Part shown: positions 1 through 11,264 of the stretch, in pieces
Numbering within the stretch: the stretch's first letter is position 1
How the letters are laid out: each line of letters begins with the position of its first letter
DNA from: Tilletiopsis washingtonensis
Taxonomy: Eukaryota; Basidiomycota; Exobasidiomycetes; Entylomatales
Assembly (NCBI RefSeq): GCF_003144115.1
Contig: NW_020312006.1
Coordinates: 124,001 to 188,000, forward strand
Length of the DNA stretch: 64,000 bases
Direction of reading: 5' to 3'
Position numbers and translations under genes: made by a program
The notes under the pieces: generated by a model
The model's database searches: none
The model's input: the letters and a program-made list of their open reading frames with translations, nothing else
Told to the model about the DNA's origin: nothing

Positions 1-1
1 G

Positions 2-938
2 CATCGCGTTGCCCAGTCGCAGACGCCGCTCTTCGAGGTGCTGGCCGCACATCTCGTCGATGATCGACGTGCAGACAGGCCAGTGGAAGTGAGCTTCCAG
101 TGCGGGTCTCGTGCACGGCCACCGCTGACTTGCGCCTTCGTTTCAAGGCGCACGCACTGCATTTCGAGATCGTCGTCTTTCTATCTCAGCTCGTCATTCA
201 CCATGCCGAAGCCGCAGTGCTCGTCGCCGAGAGCGCCTCGCTGCTTGCTGCATTCGTGCGCTGCCTCGACTGCGACACTGCGGCTGTGTGGCATGACGAC
301 GGACTGAGCATCGATGGCGACACCGTCAAACTCGAGGAGTGAGTGACGCGACGCGCGTAGGTCTTCCCATCGCGCTGATGCACGCCACGCAGCATCGTCA
401 CTCGGATATGTATGGACGTGCGGTTACTGGCACAGCTGTACACGTTTCCCGACCGGCCACCCAACCTGGCGCGACGGCTGTGCAGCGAGGAGTGCCATGC
501 GATCTACAACGGCGGACGGCACGCCTACGTGCTGGCGCTCAGCCGCATCGCCTTCGCCGACGAGCCGTCGTGGGTGGACGACGCGGAGCGGAGACGCATG
601 CAGGTCGTCACCGGTAAGTCGAGCCGGGCAGCAGACGTCTGGCGCTTGCTGACGTCCGACCTGCAGACTTGGCCGTTGAGCTCGTGGAGCTCATGCTCAA
701 TCCCGAAGAGCTCGAGGCGGCGTGGGAGCTGTGCGCCGAGGGCGCCAGCGACGACCGCGGCGATGATGCCTCGTCTGGGTCTCTGACGCAGGCGTCGAAT
801 CCTGCCGGCGCTCCTACGCCGGTCGCCAATCGGGCGGCCGCCGCGTCGCAGACCCAGCCCGAGATGATCGTGATTGACGACGACGATGACGACGAGATGG
901 ACGACGCGGACGCCGAGGAGGCCATGCGCGGCCACTGA
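2..938 (+). CDS. 3' part of a helical protein, possibly Rad26/ATRIP-like (partial)
   Basis: Only the C-terminal 256 residues lie in the window; the start is upstream. Proposed exons are <2-88, 148-338, 393-613 and 667-938, each bounded by GTGAG/GTAAG donors and AG acceptors, with all phases consistent. The visible protein is mostly hydrophobic helices, with motifs such as FEIVVFLSQLVIHHAEA, YNGGRHAYVLALSRIAFAD and LMLNPEELEAAWELC, followed by a disordered tail holding an Asp run and the ending AMRGH. The order 'FEIVVFLSQL ... ALSRIAFAD ... LSPEEL-like' resembles the C-terminal helical repeats of fungal Rad26/UvsD (the ATRIP partner of the ATR checkpoint kinase). That match is from memory and is not secure. 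The 3' end lies 41 bp from the convergent methyltransferase gene. Confidence 0.45.
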
Positions 939-979
939 CCTGTCCTGTGCGCCTTGCTCTGCTAATTGCCACCATCCTC

Positions 980-2392
980 TTACGCTGCGTCGAGCGTGAG
1001 CAGCCAGATGCCCCAGCCCTCGTAGTCGGCGTCGTCGTGCGTCGAGGGGGCGCGGCCTGCGATCAGCCTGGCGCTGAGCCTGTGCGCCGCCAGCGTGTCC
1101 CACAGTGCTTCCTCGTCGATGTGGCGGTGCTTCTTCGCCAGCAGGGCAAGTGGCCCAGGGCCGTCCTGCGCTGCCGATGACGAGCTCGAGAGGAGACGCG
1201 CAATCGTGCGAGCAAGTGCGGTGAAGGAGGAGGGGTTGTACGTGCAGTCCGAAGCGAGCACGATGTCTGCTGCGGCTCCGTCTGTGCGCCTTAGCTCCGC
1301 AGGCAGCTTTTCCGCGTCCCAGTCGAGGAGCAGCGAGCGAACAAGCACGCTGCGATCGTCACGCGCTGCTAGACTTGCCGAGTTGAGACCGATGTTGGTG
1401 TCGATGAGCGACAACGCGGGCTCTGCGAGCTGTGCGGTCAGCGCCAGCGGACTGCATGCCGAGACACAGACTGACCGAGGTCGGTGGCCCAGCATTCAAG
1501 CGTCGTGCGAGACGGCGCATCGTCTTCTGACGAGGCGGGCGAGCTTGCTGTCCTCTTGTTCCACAGCGCAGCGAGCATGATGGAGAGCATGGCTGTGCCA
1601 GCACCGAGCTCTACGACGCGAAGGCTCGGGGCGGTGCAGAGTGATTGCAGATGATTGCGAGCTGTCCGCTCCATCTCAAGGTCCTTAGCCTCGACCTCGG
1701 CTGCCCCGGCTGGCAGCACCTCCACAAGCAGCCGACTGAGGTGCATGGCGGCGTCCCAGACGTGCTGCGACAGCGTCAGCACAACCTGTGAGCGCAGACT
1801 CAGCCGCACGCACCTTGTCGAGTGCGAAGCCAGTCTGCTCGCGGATCTCCAGCACACGATATCTCTCTTGGCGCCCGAGCGTGAAGAGTCGAGAGGTCGA
1901 GTCCACCTTGTCGTTTCCTGCAGCACCTCGGCCCACGCGGATCGGGCCCGTCACGACAGGGATAGGCAGCGCATCGAGAGCATCGTCTGCGTGCCGCCGA
2001 CTATCGAATGCCGTGCACAGATGCACGCCCAGGTCGGCCTCGCCATTCTTGCGACGCTTGTGCGTCGCCGGCCGGTGCTCGGCCCACATGGCGAGGCGCA
2101 GCTCTGCGTCGTGCCGCAGGGCGGGCGCCGTGAGCGTCGTGACGCGGTAGGCATCCTGCGGCCCACTCCATGTGACCGAGACTGGCTCCTGCTTCGGCAC
2201 GGCGCGCAGCTGGCCCTGCTGCAGCACGACCCACTGCAGCCGCAGCAGCAGCGGCTCGGCGGGCGTGTGCACCAGGTCGCGCAGGTCCGAGCAGATGAGC
2301 GGCGACACACCCACAGCCTCGCCCGGCGCGACGCGCGACGGCGGCGGTCGCTGGAAGGAGAGGTACGTGTAGGCCGCCTGCGAGCCGCTCAT
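980..2392 (-). CDS. METTL21/22-type lysine methyltransferase (Methyltransf_16 family)
   Basis: Exons 2392-1814, 1764-1476 and 1422-980 give 436 aa. The C-terminal half is a class I SAM-dependent methyltransferase fold. Motif I VVELGAGTAML lies at about residues 243-253, followed by an acidic strand end ATDL, the asparagine-bearing segment DTNIGLN, the LDWD motif and the motif-IV-like DIVLASDCTYN. The segment LLAKKHRHIDEEALWD matches the region after motif IV in METTL21/22-type enzymes. The family methylates lysines on translation factors, chaperones and other proteins; the substrate here is unknown. The N-terminal ~190 residues are poorly conserved. The 49-nt first intron uses the acceptor after CTGTCGCAG; a nearer AG would leave only 28 nt. 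The start ATG faces RPC31 across 266 bp. Confidence 0.75.
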
Positions 2393-2658
2393 TCTCCTTG
2401 CTTGACGCTGCCTGCTTGTGTGTGGTGGTGTGGAGCAGGATCGAGGAGGCACAACTTCGAGGCGAGGCCACCAAAAGTCGCGTTACCCGACTTCCGAGAC
2501 GCGCCGCACTTCTCCACCGCCTCTCCGCCCTTGCTGCCTCTTGCCGCAGCTCCACCACCTCCTCGAGTCCCGCCTCACGCTCGGCGCCCGTCTCGCAGCC
2601 TCTCTCCGGCGCGCGCCTACCGCATCGAGCACTCGTCGCACCCACAGCAGCCGGCGCC
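2393..2658. promoter_or_regulatory. Divergent promoter region, methyltransferase / RPC31
   Basis: These 266 bp separate the start codons of two divergently transcribed genes, so they must hold both 5' leaders and core promoters. Pyrimidine-rich stretches lie close to the RPC31 start. I see no clear TATA box. Confidence 0.6.
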
Positions 2659-3698
2659 ATGTCTCGCGGCGGCCGCGGCGGCGGGCGTGGCGGGCGCGGC
2701 GGCAAGGCAAACCAGAACCTGCCGAGCATGGGCGCCATCACCTTTGGCGACCTGGGTGCGATGAGCAAGGAGCAGAACGCGCTGTATCCGGTGAGTCTGC
2801 ATGCGCTCGTGCTGCCGGCGCCGCGTGCAAGGCTGAGCAGCACGTGTCTGCAGCCCATCGAGAAGATGCCGAGGATCGTGGCGCCGAGCGAGCGCGAGCG
2901 GGCGGCGGCGCAGCACCAGCTCGAGATGCTCGCCAGCATGAAGACTAGCCCGTACTGGCCGCGCGAGGACGAGAAGAAGACTGGCGTCGGTGAGTGTTCG
3001 TGCGGTGGGGCGAGGCAGGCGCAACAGCAGTACAGATCGGAGCGAGGCAAGAGAGAGGAGACGAGCTGTCGCGCGGACAGCGAGCACTCAAGGGCGAGGC
3101 CTCGCGCCCGTTTCGGACTGCTTCCGCTTCCATCTCTGGCCAGTGTGGTGGTCCGCATCGCTGACTCAAGCACTCATAGAGCTGCCGCGCTACTCAGACC
3201 GCTACCGGCCCGAGGAGCAGAGCACACCGAGCCTCAACAGCGTGCGCCTGCAGAAGGAGATGTTCCCTGCGGCCGTGTGGAAGAGCTACATGGAGGGCGA
3301 GGAGCGACGAGAGAAGGCCAAGGGTGAGTGGGAGTGTGCGGGCGCGCGCTATAGAGAGAAGGGCATATGCGCTGCGCTGGAAGGCAGAAGAGGGGCGTGG
3401 CTGCCGGAAGCCAGGTGTCCTGTGCCTGCCAGTGCGGACATGCAGCTCACACAAGGCCTTCACAGCCGCAAGCCGCAGAAAAGGGCGTACGGTGTTGGAC
3501 TGGGACAATCTGGAGAAGGGCGGCGCGCAGGGCGACGACGGCAACTCGGCCGACGGCTCCAACGCCTCCGAGGCCGGCGAGCTGCACGACTACGAGGACG
3601 ACGAGGACGACGACTACGCCGAGAACTACTTTGACAACGGCGAGGATGCAGAGGAGGACGTAGGCGGCGGCGGCGGCGAGGGCGGAGAGTACGAATGA
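2659..3698 (+). CDS. RPC31: DNA-directed RNA polymerase III subunit RPC31 (POLR3G/RPC7 type)
   Basis: Exons 2659-2790, 2854-2989, 3180-3323 and 3466-3698 encode 214 aa. The N-terminus is a GRGG-rich tract (MSRGGRGGGRGGRGG), as in many RPC31/RPC7 proteins. The middle holds the conserved blocks around TSPYWP and ELPRYSDRY, then SVRLQKEMFPAAVWKSY and the basic RKGRTVLDWDNLEK. The tail is very acidic (DDEDDDYAENYFDNGED...) and ends GGEYE, a hallmark of this subunit. RPC31 belongs to the RPC31-RPC34-RPC82 heterotrimer that lets Pol III recognise promoters and initiate transcription of tRNA and 5S genes in the nucleus. Length and order of features fit the family. The introns are 63, 190 and 142 nt, somewhat long for this window. 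Confidence 0.85.
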
Positions 3699-5461
3699 GC
3701 AAGGCATCTTGTAACAATACTTGCCGGAGCCCGCGACTGTGTCTGCGGAGTGCCGTGGCCATGGCAGGCCGCAAAGCGCTGAAGCAGCGTGCGTTCGCCG
3801 TGGGACCTGAGCCTGGCGTACGAGACGTCATCGCCGTGTCTCTCGAAGAAGAAGCGCCATTTCAGCCCTCCGCCGCTCGCGCGGTCCAGTCGGATGGGCC
3901 GGTCCTCCCTCGGCGCCGATGAGTCTCTCTCACGTGAGCTGGCCTCTGCGCGACCCGAGCATGCTCGCTGTCGGCGTCTCAGAGACGCCGATGCGGTGTC
4001 TGCATGGCTTGCAGGCGGCGGGTGCGCCAGAACGAGGCGCAACGGCTTGTGATGCTGCATCTGCTCTGCGGCCGCAGCGGCCGGGCGGGTGCGATGCGCT
4101 AGCGCCGGCCGCGACAGCGAGCGCCGCCGTGCGATGGCAGGCCAACAGCAGCCCCAAGAGCGAGATCTGCCGCTGCAGAGATCGGCGAGAGGTACACCTC
4201 CAGGCCGCTGCACCCTGAGCGCTGCTGCTGCGGCCGGCGAGCCACGCCCACGCGCCCGAGCTAAGCGCCGCGCGAGGCTAGTCAAGAGAGGGTGCCGGAG
4301 CCGCAAGACGCCCGCCAGCGCCAACAAACATGCCAGAGCGCCGGCGATCTCAGCCCTACCATTGAGAGAAAGAGAGATGAGGCTGCTGCTGGCGCCGCGC
4401 CGTGGCCAAGGTGGCACCTGCTGCTGCATGTCATGCTGGCTGCTCTCAGCCGAGCTGCACTCCGCCGCGTATCTCGGCGTCTCGTTCCGCTGCAGCGCGA
4501 GGGCGACGGCGACGCCAACACTCTCCGATCCCTTGGGCGCAGTCCAGGCATGAGCAGGCTGATTGCGCCCTCGGGCAGCCGTCTTGCCAGACACGTCGCT
4601 CCAGCATCTGCCAGCTCTGTGGAGACAGCAGGTCTGCAGGTGGTGCCGCTGCACGCCGCAACTCTGCGGCTGCGGAGAAGCAGGCACCCTCCTCGCTCAC
4701 CCTGCCTGCGGCTGTGCGGAGCAGCTGCCTTGCACGCTCTGGGTCCCTCCGCTGCTGCTGCTGCACGCCGCTGCGCGCCAGAAGAAGGCGGAGCATCGCA
4801 GCGCAGACGTCGCCCATCCTCGGACCGTCCCCCTCGATTCTGAGCGACACGGCGTTTTACACCCCTCTCCTCTCTGCCCTGAGCCGAGGATGCGAGCCGC
4901 TTCGAGCCTCCTCAGGAGCGTGGCCCAGAGAAAGCGCATAATTTCTGCTGCGCGCACTGACCCCTGGCGCGAGGGCGGGATGCGTCCGTGCTCGGGCGTT
5001 TGCTGAAGGCGGCGGCGCCCGATGCGTGCCGCCGCCGCCATCTCAGCCCGCACGCCGCGCGTGAGGAGGTGTGTCTTCATGCTCAGGGGCTGTGTGGCTG
5101 CGCGCTGCGGGAGCGAGTGGAGTGCGGTGCCGCGGCAGCGCCAGCAGCGGAGCGCGTGGCTGTGCAGCGGCGGCAGCATCAGCGCGAAGAGAACAAAGGT
5201 GCATGAGGCCAGCGTTCGGCGAAGGTTCGTGCCGCAGCGGCAGCGCAGCAGCGTGCGGAGGCGGAAGAGGAGCGAGCATGTGCAGATGGCGAGGCGCCTC
5301 GTGGTGCGCGCCGTGCGCGGCCCGGCGGCACGGCACCGGCATCCGAGCCGCAGCTGCCGCAGCAAGCCGGTGCCGTGCCGTGGCGCACTGCGCGCGTGCA
5401 GGCTGCAGCGCCGCAACGCGGAGACTGCCGGCGTGCGCGCTGCTCTGCGCCGGCGGGCCGC

Positions 5462-5485
5462 GCGGCGGCGGCGGCGGCGGCGGCG
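5462..5485. repeat. GGC trinucleotide run
   Basis: An almost perfect (GGC) microsatellite of about eight units lies in the gene-free interval. No function is implied. Confidence 0.8.
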
Positions 5486-6045
5486 TGCGGGCGGCGCGAT
5501 GAGGCACGCAGGACGGAAGGCGGCGCTCGCAGGCGGCGTGCGCCGGCCGGCCATGCGCGCCGCGAGTGTCGGTCTTCACCGAGTGCAACACCTCGGCCGT
5601 TCGGCAGCAGAGTGCATCAAGAGGCCTTCTCTCGCTGGGCTGCAGCTGCGCGGCTGCTGATGTGCCTGCTGCGGCTGCTGATGCGCTCGCCGCCCTGACG
5701 CGCAGCTCCTCTCGTCGTTTGCATCGCCGCAGCGCCGCGGGACCCCTCCGCCCGGCGCAACACGCCCACCGCACGCACGCTGCGCGCCCACGGCCGGCGG
5801 CCCGGCAGCGAGCGGCGGCAGGCGCCCAGCAGGCGCAGCGGCAGATGACATGCGCCGCTGTGCCTCCGCAGCACGCAGGCGGCCGCGGCCGCTGCCCGCC
5901 GGCCTGCAGCGGCGCCGCCGGGCTGTGTGCTGTGTGCGTGCAGCGTGCGCGGCCGGCACCGCACACGGCGCCGTCGTGGCTGGGGCGGGATTCACTCAAC
6001 TAGCCGTGCGGCGCGCCCTTGCCACCTTCCCTTCACCCCACTACG

Positions 6046-6060
6046 CTCTCTCTCTCTCTC
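6046..6060 (+). promoter_or_regulatory. CT-repeat / pyrimidine tract upstream of the GPI glycoprotein gene
   Basis: An uninterrupted CTCT tract, followed by further pyrimidine-rich DNA, lies about 175-190 bp before the start codon at 6235. CT-rich blocks are common in core promoters of strongly expressed fungal genes. The role here is inferred from position only. Confidence 0.4.
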
Positions 6061-6234
6061 GCCTCTTCGCTACTCCGTGCCGCTCGTCGTCTCGCCTCTG
6101 CACGTCACGCCCGCACGACTCTCCACGCCCTTCTGTTCTGCTGCTCCGCCTGCCCGCTCTTTGCTCTCGTGAGTGGCAGCGCCGCCAGGGTGCACCACAG
6201 CCCGTGCTCACAGACCCCCACGCGCAGAGCCAAG

Positions 6235-7399
6235 ATGCTCTCCTTCAAGACGTTCGGCGTGCTCGCCGCGCTGGCCGGCTCGGCGCTCGCGCAGGAGCCG
6301 TTCAAGTACGGCACGCCCAACCCCAACTACCCCGGCGTCGTGAGCGCGAACCGCAACGGGCCGACGAACCCGAGCGCGCCCAAGCTCGGCACGCCCATCA
6401 ACCAGACCAGCGACGCGCGCCTCGTCACCGTCAACAGCGTCGATGACTGGTGCATCTTCGGCCCGCCCGACGGCGAGACGATTGCCGACGTCGAGGACCG
6501 CACGGTGGCGTACTGCACCAAGGCGCGCAACAACGCGCGCGTCATCCCCGACGGCACCGTGACGAGCGCGCACTTTGTCAAGACGCCGCTGTACATCCAG
6601 CTCATGGCGCTCGGTGACTTCACCAAGGTGCGTGGTCGTGTGCTGCCGCAGTGGCCGACGCTCTGACTGACCCCGTGCGCAGATCAACTTTGTGCCGGGA
6701 GACATGGGCGGCGAGCTCGACCCGCACGGCGCGACCAACATGGGCAACCCGGTGGGCGGCAACGTGACGTCGAACGTGTCGGGCAAGGATGTGTTCTACG
6801 AGGAGTGGATGAACTACGTGGCGGCGAACCAGGTGTGCATCCGCATCTGCATTGCGGGCACCGACGTGGCGCCGACGCCGCTCGAGTGCCAGCACACGCT
6901 CGACGAGATGGGCTGCAACTGGGTCATGCCGGGCGACTACACCGACGGCGTCTTCGACACGTGCGACGCCGACTCGGCCTACCCGCCGGGCCTGTACCCG
7001 CAGGGCAACGGCCAGACGTCGACGTTCCAGCAGTACTTCAGCAGCGTGTACACGGCGCCCGACGGCGGCGTGCAGACCTTCATCAACGCCAGCCCGGACC
7101 AGTCGACGCCGCAGGCCGCCTACTCGACGCCCTCGTCGTCGAACTGCGTGCGCGCGTCGTCGATTGCCAACGGCATTGCCTCGATCATCCCGACGACGAG
7201 CAGCTCGTCGAGCAGCGCCGCCTCCACCGGCGGCTCGTCGCGCAGCGGCTCGTCGACGTCGTCGCGCAGCGGCAGCGGCGCCGCCGCCACGTCGTCGGGC
7301 TCCTCGGCCGGCGGAGCGGCCGGCCTGGTGCCGAGCACCGGCCTCGCCACGGCCTTTGCCGCCGTCGGTGCCTTCCTGGCCGGCGCTGCGCTGCTCTAA
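6235..7399 (+). CDS. Secreted GPI-anchored glycoprotein, basidiomycete macrophage-activating-glycoprotein type
   Basis: Two exons (6235-6627, 6683-7399) encode 369 aa. A signal peptide (MLSFKTFGVLAALAGSALA) precedes a mature start at QEPFKYG. The ectodomain carries the block DDWCIFGPPDGETIAD and paired cysteines (VAYC, CIRIC, LECQHTL, MGCNW, DTCD), typical of a family annotated in basidiomycetes as macrophage-activating glycoprotein. N-glycosylation sequons are visible (NQTS, NVTS, NVSG, NASP). The C-terminus is a Ser/Gly/Thr-rich stalk ending in a hydrophobic tail (FLAGAALL) that fits a GPI signal. The likely location is the cell wall or plasma-membrane outer face. No enzymatic residues are recognised, so the molecular role is unknown. 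Confidence 0.75.
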
Positions 7400-8904
7400 G
7401 CGTGCGCGCTCTGTGTCTCGTCTCTGCCTCTCCTACAGCTCGCTCCACTCCCTCCCACATACCTCGGCTCAGCGCTCCGCACACATATTTGCCCCTCCCA
7501 CGGCGCGACTTGCATCGTCGCCCTTGTCCATACTTGCTCTTTCCTCTCACACCTCACCTACACCTCAACTACACGTCTCTCACTCCCTTCCAGGTCTGCT
7601 CTTCAGCACCCCACACGCCTCGGCGCTCCGGCCTAAAATAAGCATGACTGCTGCGGCGCGCGCCTAGCAGCGTGCGCCGGCGGTCTTAATCTGGCCACTC
7701 TGGAGTGAGAGGGGAGCAGAGAGGCGATGCTGTAGTCTGGCTCGGGCGACGGCGGCACGGGGACGCAAGCATGTAGACGTCGCAGCGCGCAGAGCTGGCC
7801 CCTGCTTTGGCGCCTGCGATCGGGAAGCCTCTCCGCAACATGGCTGCACTCCATGCTCTTGTGCCTCAAGGCTTGGAGGTGCAAGCCGAGCCTTGGGTGC
7901 CGAGGCTGGTCGCTGCACGCTGACGGCTGGCTTTGGGTGCTTGGTGCTGCCTGGCTGCCAGCACGGCACACGCCGATTGCTCTAGACACTGCTCTATGCG
8001 CTGGACCCTGAACTCGATTTCGCGCCGCTCGGCGCCGCACCGCCGCACTTTGCTGCGCCGGGCGCCAGATCGCCGGCACCAGCTCGGCGGCACGGTTCCC
8101 TAGCCTGATCCTCTTCGAAGCACAGAACGTCGCCGGCTCGCAGCATATGCAGCTTGTGCTCTGACAGGCCTCGACGGCTGTCGGCTGCCAGCCGAGAGCG
8201 GTGCTGTCACGCCCGCCAGGTATCCTCGATCTTCCGCGGCATGCTGCTGTGATGCACGCGATGCAGCGAGGCACGCACGGCGTGTTTGCCGGCCGCGCCC
8301 CAAGACACGAGACGCTCAGGAAGCGCATGTGCTCCTCAGGCCTCTCTTTGTGCGCTGCAGACGCCCAGAGCAGGTGCGATGGCGTTCGGAAGAAGTGCAG
8401 GCAGGGCGATGCCAGCAGCATCGAACCGAGCGGCCGCCGCCTTGCGCTGCGTGGAGCGCTGGAGTGCCGTGTGGCTGCCGCATGAAGCGCATCGCGCGCA
8501 TCGCGCCGCGCCCCAACGGCGAAAAGCAACACGCCTCGCGCTCTCGCTCTCCGGCGTGCTCGGCACGCCGAGCCGAAGCGAGGGCAAGCGCGCATCGAGG
8601 GGCGACGTACCCTTCTCCTGAGCGCTTCTTCGGGCGTGGTTTGGATGAAGGCTGCTTCTGCAGGCACGCGAGTGCAACTTCAGCGAGCATCATGAGCCGC
8701 GGTTCTGGGCCTGAGGAGGGAGACCGGTCGGCTGGCGCAAGAGAGCGAGAGATGTGCGGCGCGCAGCGATGCGGGCGCCACGCTGTGTGCCTGGCGCGCG
8801 CCTTGCTTCTTCCGGCGCGCGTGGACAGCGCGAGCGCTGCCTGTCCCACTCGACTCCGCCCGCCGCTGTCCCCACCTTGCTCCTCTCCACCACCCTCGCC
8901 CGCC
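7400..8904. other. Intergenic, 1.5 kb, between the glycoprotein and elongase genes
   Basis: The first ~230 bp are pyrimidine-rich and probably the 3' UTR of the glycoprotein gene. The last part must contain the elongase promoter. Nothing between shows coding motifs or an RNA gene. Open frames here are compositional. Confidence 0.5.
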
Positions 8905-10959
8905 ATGCCCTCGACGCCCATATACGACGCCACGCTCGCGCTGCTGCCCGCCTCGCTGCGCGCCGCGCCGCTCGCGCTCTACAGCTGGCAGCCCGGCGCG
9001 ACGCCGCTCAGCACGGCCACCGGCGCCGCGGCCACCATCGCCGCCTGGCTGGCGCTCATCTTTGGCGGGCGCGAGGCGATGCGCTCGCGCGACGCCTTCT
9101 CCAAGAGCCTCAAGTGGCCCTTCTTCGTGCACGTGAGGGCGCGCGCGCGCGTGCGATGCTGCTGCCGGCGACGCAGGCTGACGCGAGGCACGCGCAGAAC
9201 GTGCTCCTCTCGGCAGGCAGCGGCCTGCTGCTGGCGCTCATGCTCGAGGAGATCCTGCCCATCTGGCGGCGCAACGGCTTCTTCTACGCCATCTGCGGCG
9301 AGGGTGCTTGGACGTCGGTGCGTGCCGCACGTCGCAACGGGGTGGTGGTGGAGGAGGAGAAGAGAGGAAAGCTGACGCGTCGTGTTTGCTGCGTGCACAG
9401 CACCTGGAGACGTTCTACATTGTGAGCTGCGCCTGGGTGCTCGTCTGGAGCACGCGCTAACCTCGTGGGCGCAGATCAACTACTACTTCAAGTACTGTGC
9501 GTTCTCTCCCAGCGCCCAGGCCACTCGGGCCGGCGCGGCCACGCATGAAGGCACCGACGCAGGGCGGCCATTTTGCTTCCGCCCTGACGCTAGGGCCTTC
9601 GGCGCGCGTGTGTTGCGCGCAGGGACTGACGCTTTCGTGCGCGTGGGCAGATGAGCTCGTCGACACCGTCTTCCTGGTGCTGAAGAAGAAGCCGCTTGGT
9701 GAGTTTGAACGTGGCCCTGAGGGAGAGCGAGGCGTAGGCGCGCGCGCTTGAGCGGCAGGGGCGAAGCTCGTGAGACGCGCTGGCTTCGGACGCGCGCTCT
9801 TCAGAGCAACGCACACAGCTTCCTGAGCGCACGCGCGCTCGGAAGCTCGGGCTCGCAAGACGCTCGAGGAGCGCTGGAGCTGCCATGCCCGGCGAGTGAG
9901 CCCGTTCGCGAGCTGGAGGCCGCAGGTCATGCTGCCCACCCAGGCGCGCGCAGGAGCTGGCAAACCAAGGCTCGGCGTCACGTCCGGCGAAGAGCGCGCC
10001 GCGTCACGCTGGCATGGCACGCGCTGCTCTGGACTTGCTTGCTTGAAGCTGTGCTTCGCCGCTCTGGCAGCGCCTGGCTGGGAGATGGGTGCGCGCAGGT
10101 GCGCGGAACGTGCGAGGCGGGCTTCAAGCTCTGCGCATTGGCAGCCGCGAGCGCGCGCTGCTTCTGGATGAAGTGGCCCGCTGAAGCTCGCGCGTGGCCT
10201 TCTCCGCTCTGCATAGCGGAGCTGCGCTGCTTCTGCTCTCTCTTTGCACAGCTTGCTGACGCGCTCGCGATTCAGCGTTCCTGCATGTGTACCACCACTC
10301 GGCCACGGCGCTGCTGTGCTTCTCGCAGCTGCACGGCAAGACGTCCGTGTCGTGGGTGGTCATCTGCCTCAATCTCTTCGTGCACCTCATCATGGTCAGT
10401 CTCTAGCGCACGCGCGAGTTTGCCTGACGCTGCCCCGGCTGACTCGGAGCGCTGCGCAGTACGCATACTACGCCCTCACTGCCATCAAGGTCCGCTGCCC
10501 GTGGAAGCGCATCGTCACGACGACGCAGATCATCCAGGTGCGCGCCGGTGCTCACGCAGCAAACCAGCTCGCTGGCTAATGCGCTCCCTCGCAGTTCGTG
10601 CTCGACCTCGGCGTCGTCTTCTTCGCCAGCTTCACGCACTGTGCGTCCATCTGTGCCGCACCCTCGCACCAGCAGCTGACTCCGCACGCACAGTCGCATA
10701 CAAGCGCTTCGGCAAGACGCGCTTCACGTGTGGCGACTGCGCGGGCAAGGAGTACGCAGCCATTGCGGGCTGCGCCGTGCTGAGCTCGTACCTGTTCCTC
10801 TTCATTGCCTGTGAGTCTCTCGTGCTTGCGGAGAGCTGGTCTGGCGGCATGCTTACGCGCAAACGACGCACAGTCTACCAGCGCACGTACTCCAAGGCCA
10901 AGGCGCAGAAGAGCGCCGCGGCCAAGCGCGAGAAGCAGGCGTCGCTGAAGGCACAGTAA
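8905..10959 (+). CDS. ELO-family very-long-chain fatty acid elongase (3-ketoacyl-CoA synthase)
   Basis: Ten exons give 294 aa: 8905-9132, 9198-9317, 9401-9421, 9475-9496, 9651-9698, 10276-10394, 10460-10537, 10595-10640, 10694-10810 and 10874-10959. Family hallmarks appear in order: [16 protein letters not shown], the histidine box [11 protein letters not shown] (H150-V-Y-H-H154), the MYAYYALTA block and TTTQIIQFVLDLG. Several hydrophobic membrane helices are present and the tail is lysine-rich, fitting the ER membrane. The enzyme condenses malonyl-CoA with long acyl-CoA for sphingolipid and membrane acyl chains. Exons 3 and 4 are only 21 and 22 nt. Intron 5 is 577 nt, about ten times the local norm, and separates LKKKPL from the histidine box. 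Paralogue identity (ELO1, 2 or 3 type) is not resolved. Confidence 0.9.
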
Positions 10960-11264
10960 AGGCTGGCCGGCCGCTGCAGCTTCACTGGACCGCCTCAAGC
11001 GCGGCCGAGACGTATGTCTGCCGAGCGCAGCCCGACGCCCGCTTCGTCGCCTCGGCGCGGAGTCTCGGGCTCAGTCAGGCCTATCTCTAGCCTCCATGCT
11101 GCCGCCATGCAGGCGCATCGCTTCTCTCTTTACCGTCTAGCAACCCCACCTAGATCTGCTCTCCTGTATTCTGCCCACTTCCTTCTTCTCCTACACACAC
11201 GCACATCGCACCTCTCAAAAGCACAAATCCAGGGATCATAGATTTGCACCGCTCTCCGCACCCG
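10960..11264. other. Convergent 3' region, elongase / RED
   Basis: 305 bp separate the two stop codons. The interval should hold both 3' UTRs. It is pyrimidine-rich with a CACACACGCACA stretch near 11194-11207. No gene is seen. Confidence 0.55.

Larger units (their letters stand above)
3699..6234. other. Gene-free GC-rich interval, 2.5 kb
   Basis: No reading frame here shows family motifs, a believable start or exon-like splice signals. Long open frames on both strands are Ala/Arg/Cys-rich and follow from GC content. Short trinucleotide runs (GCT, GGC) are common. The right-hand end must contain the promoter and leader of the GPI glycoprotein gene. A lineage-specific gene or non-coding RNA cannot be excluded. 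Confidence 0.5.

Noticed and set aside
1786-1813. A possible 28-nt intron in the methyltransferase gene
   Set aside because: The next acceptor, 21 nt further, keeps the frame and gives a 49-nt intron with a CTGAC branch site.
3626-5999. Several 200-350-codon open frames on both strands
   Set aside because: Composition is Ala/Arg/Cys/His-rich with no domain, and the frames overlap each other on both strands.
9699-10275. snoRNA or tRNA inside the long introns
   Set aside because: I looked for TGATGA/CTGA boxes and for GGTTCGA-type B boxes with a fitting A box; none was found by eye. H/ACA RNAs cannot be judged without folding.
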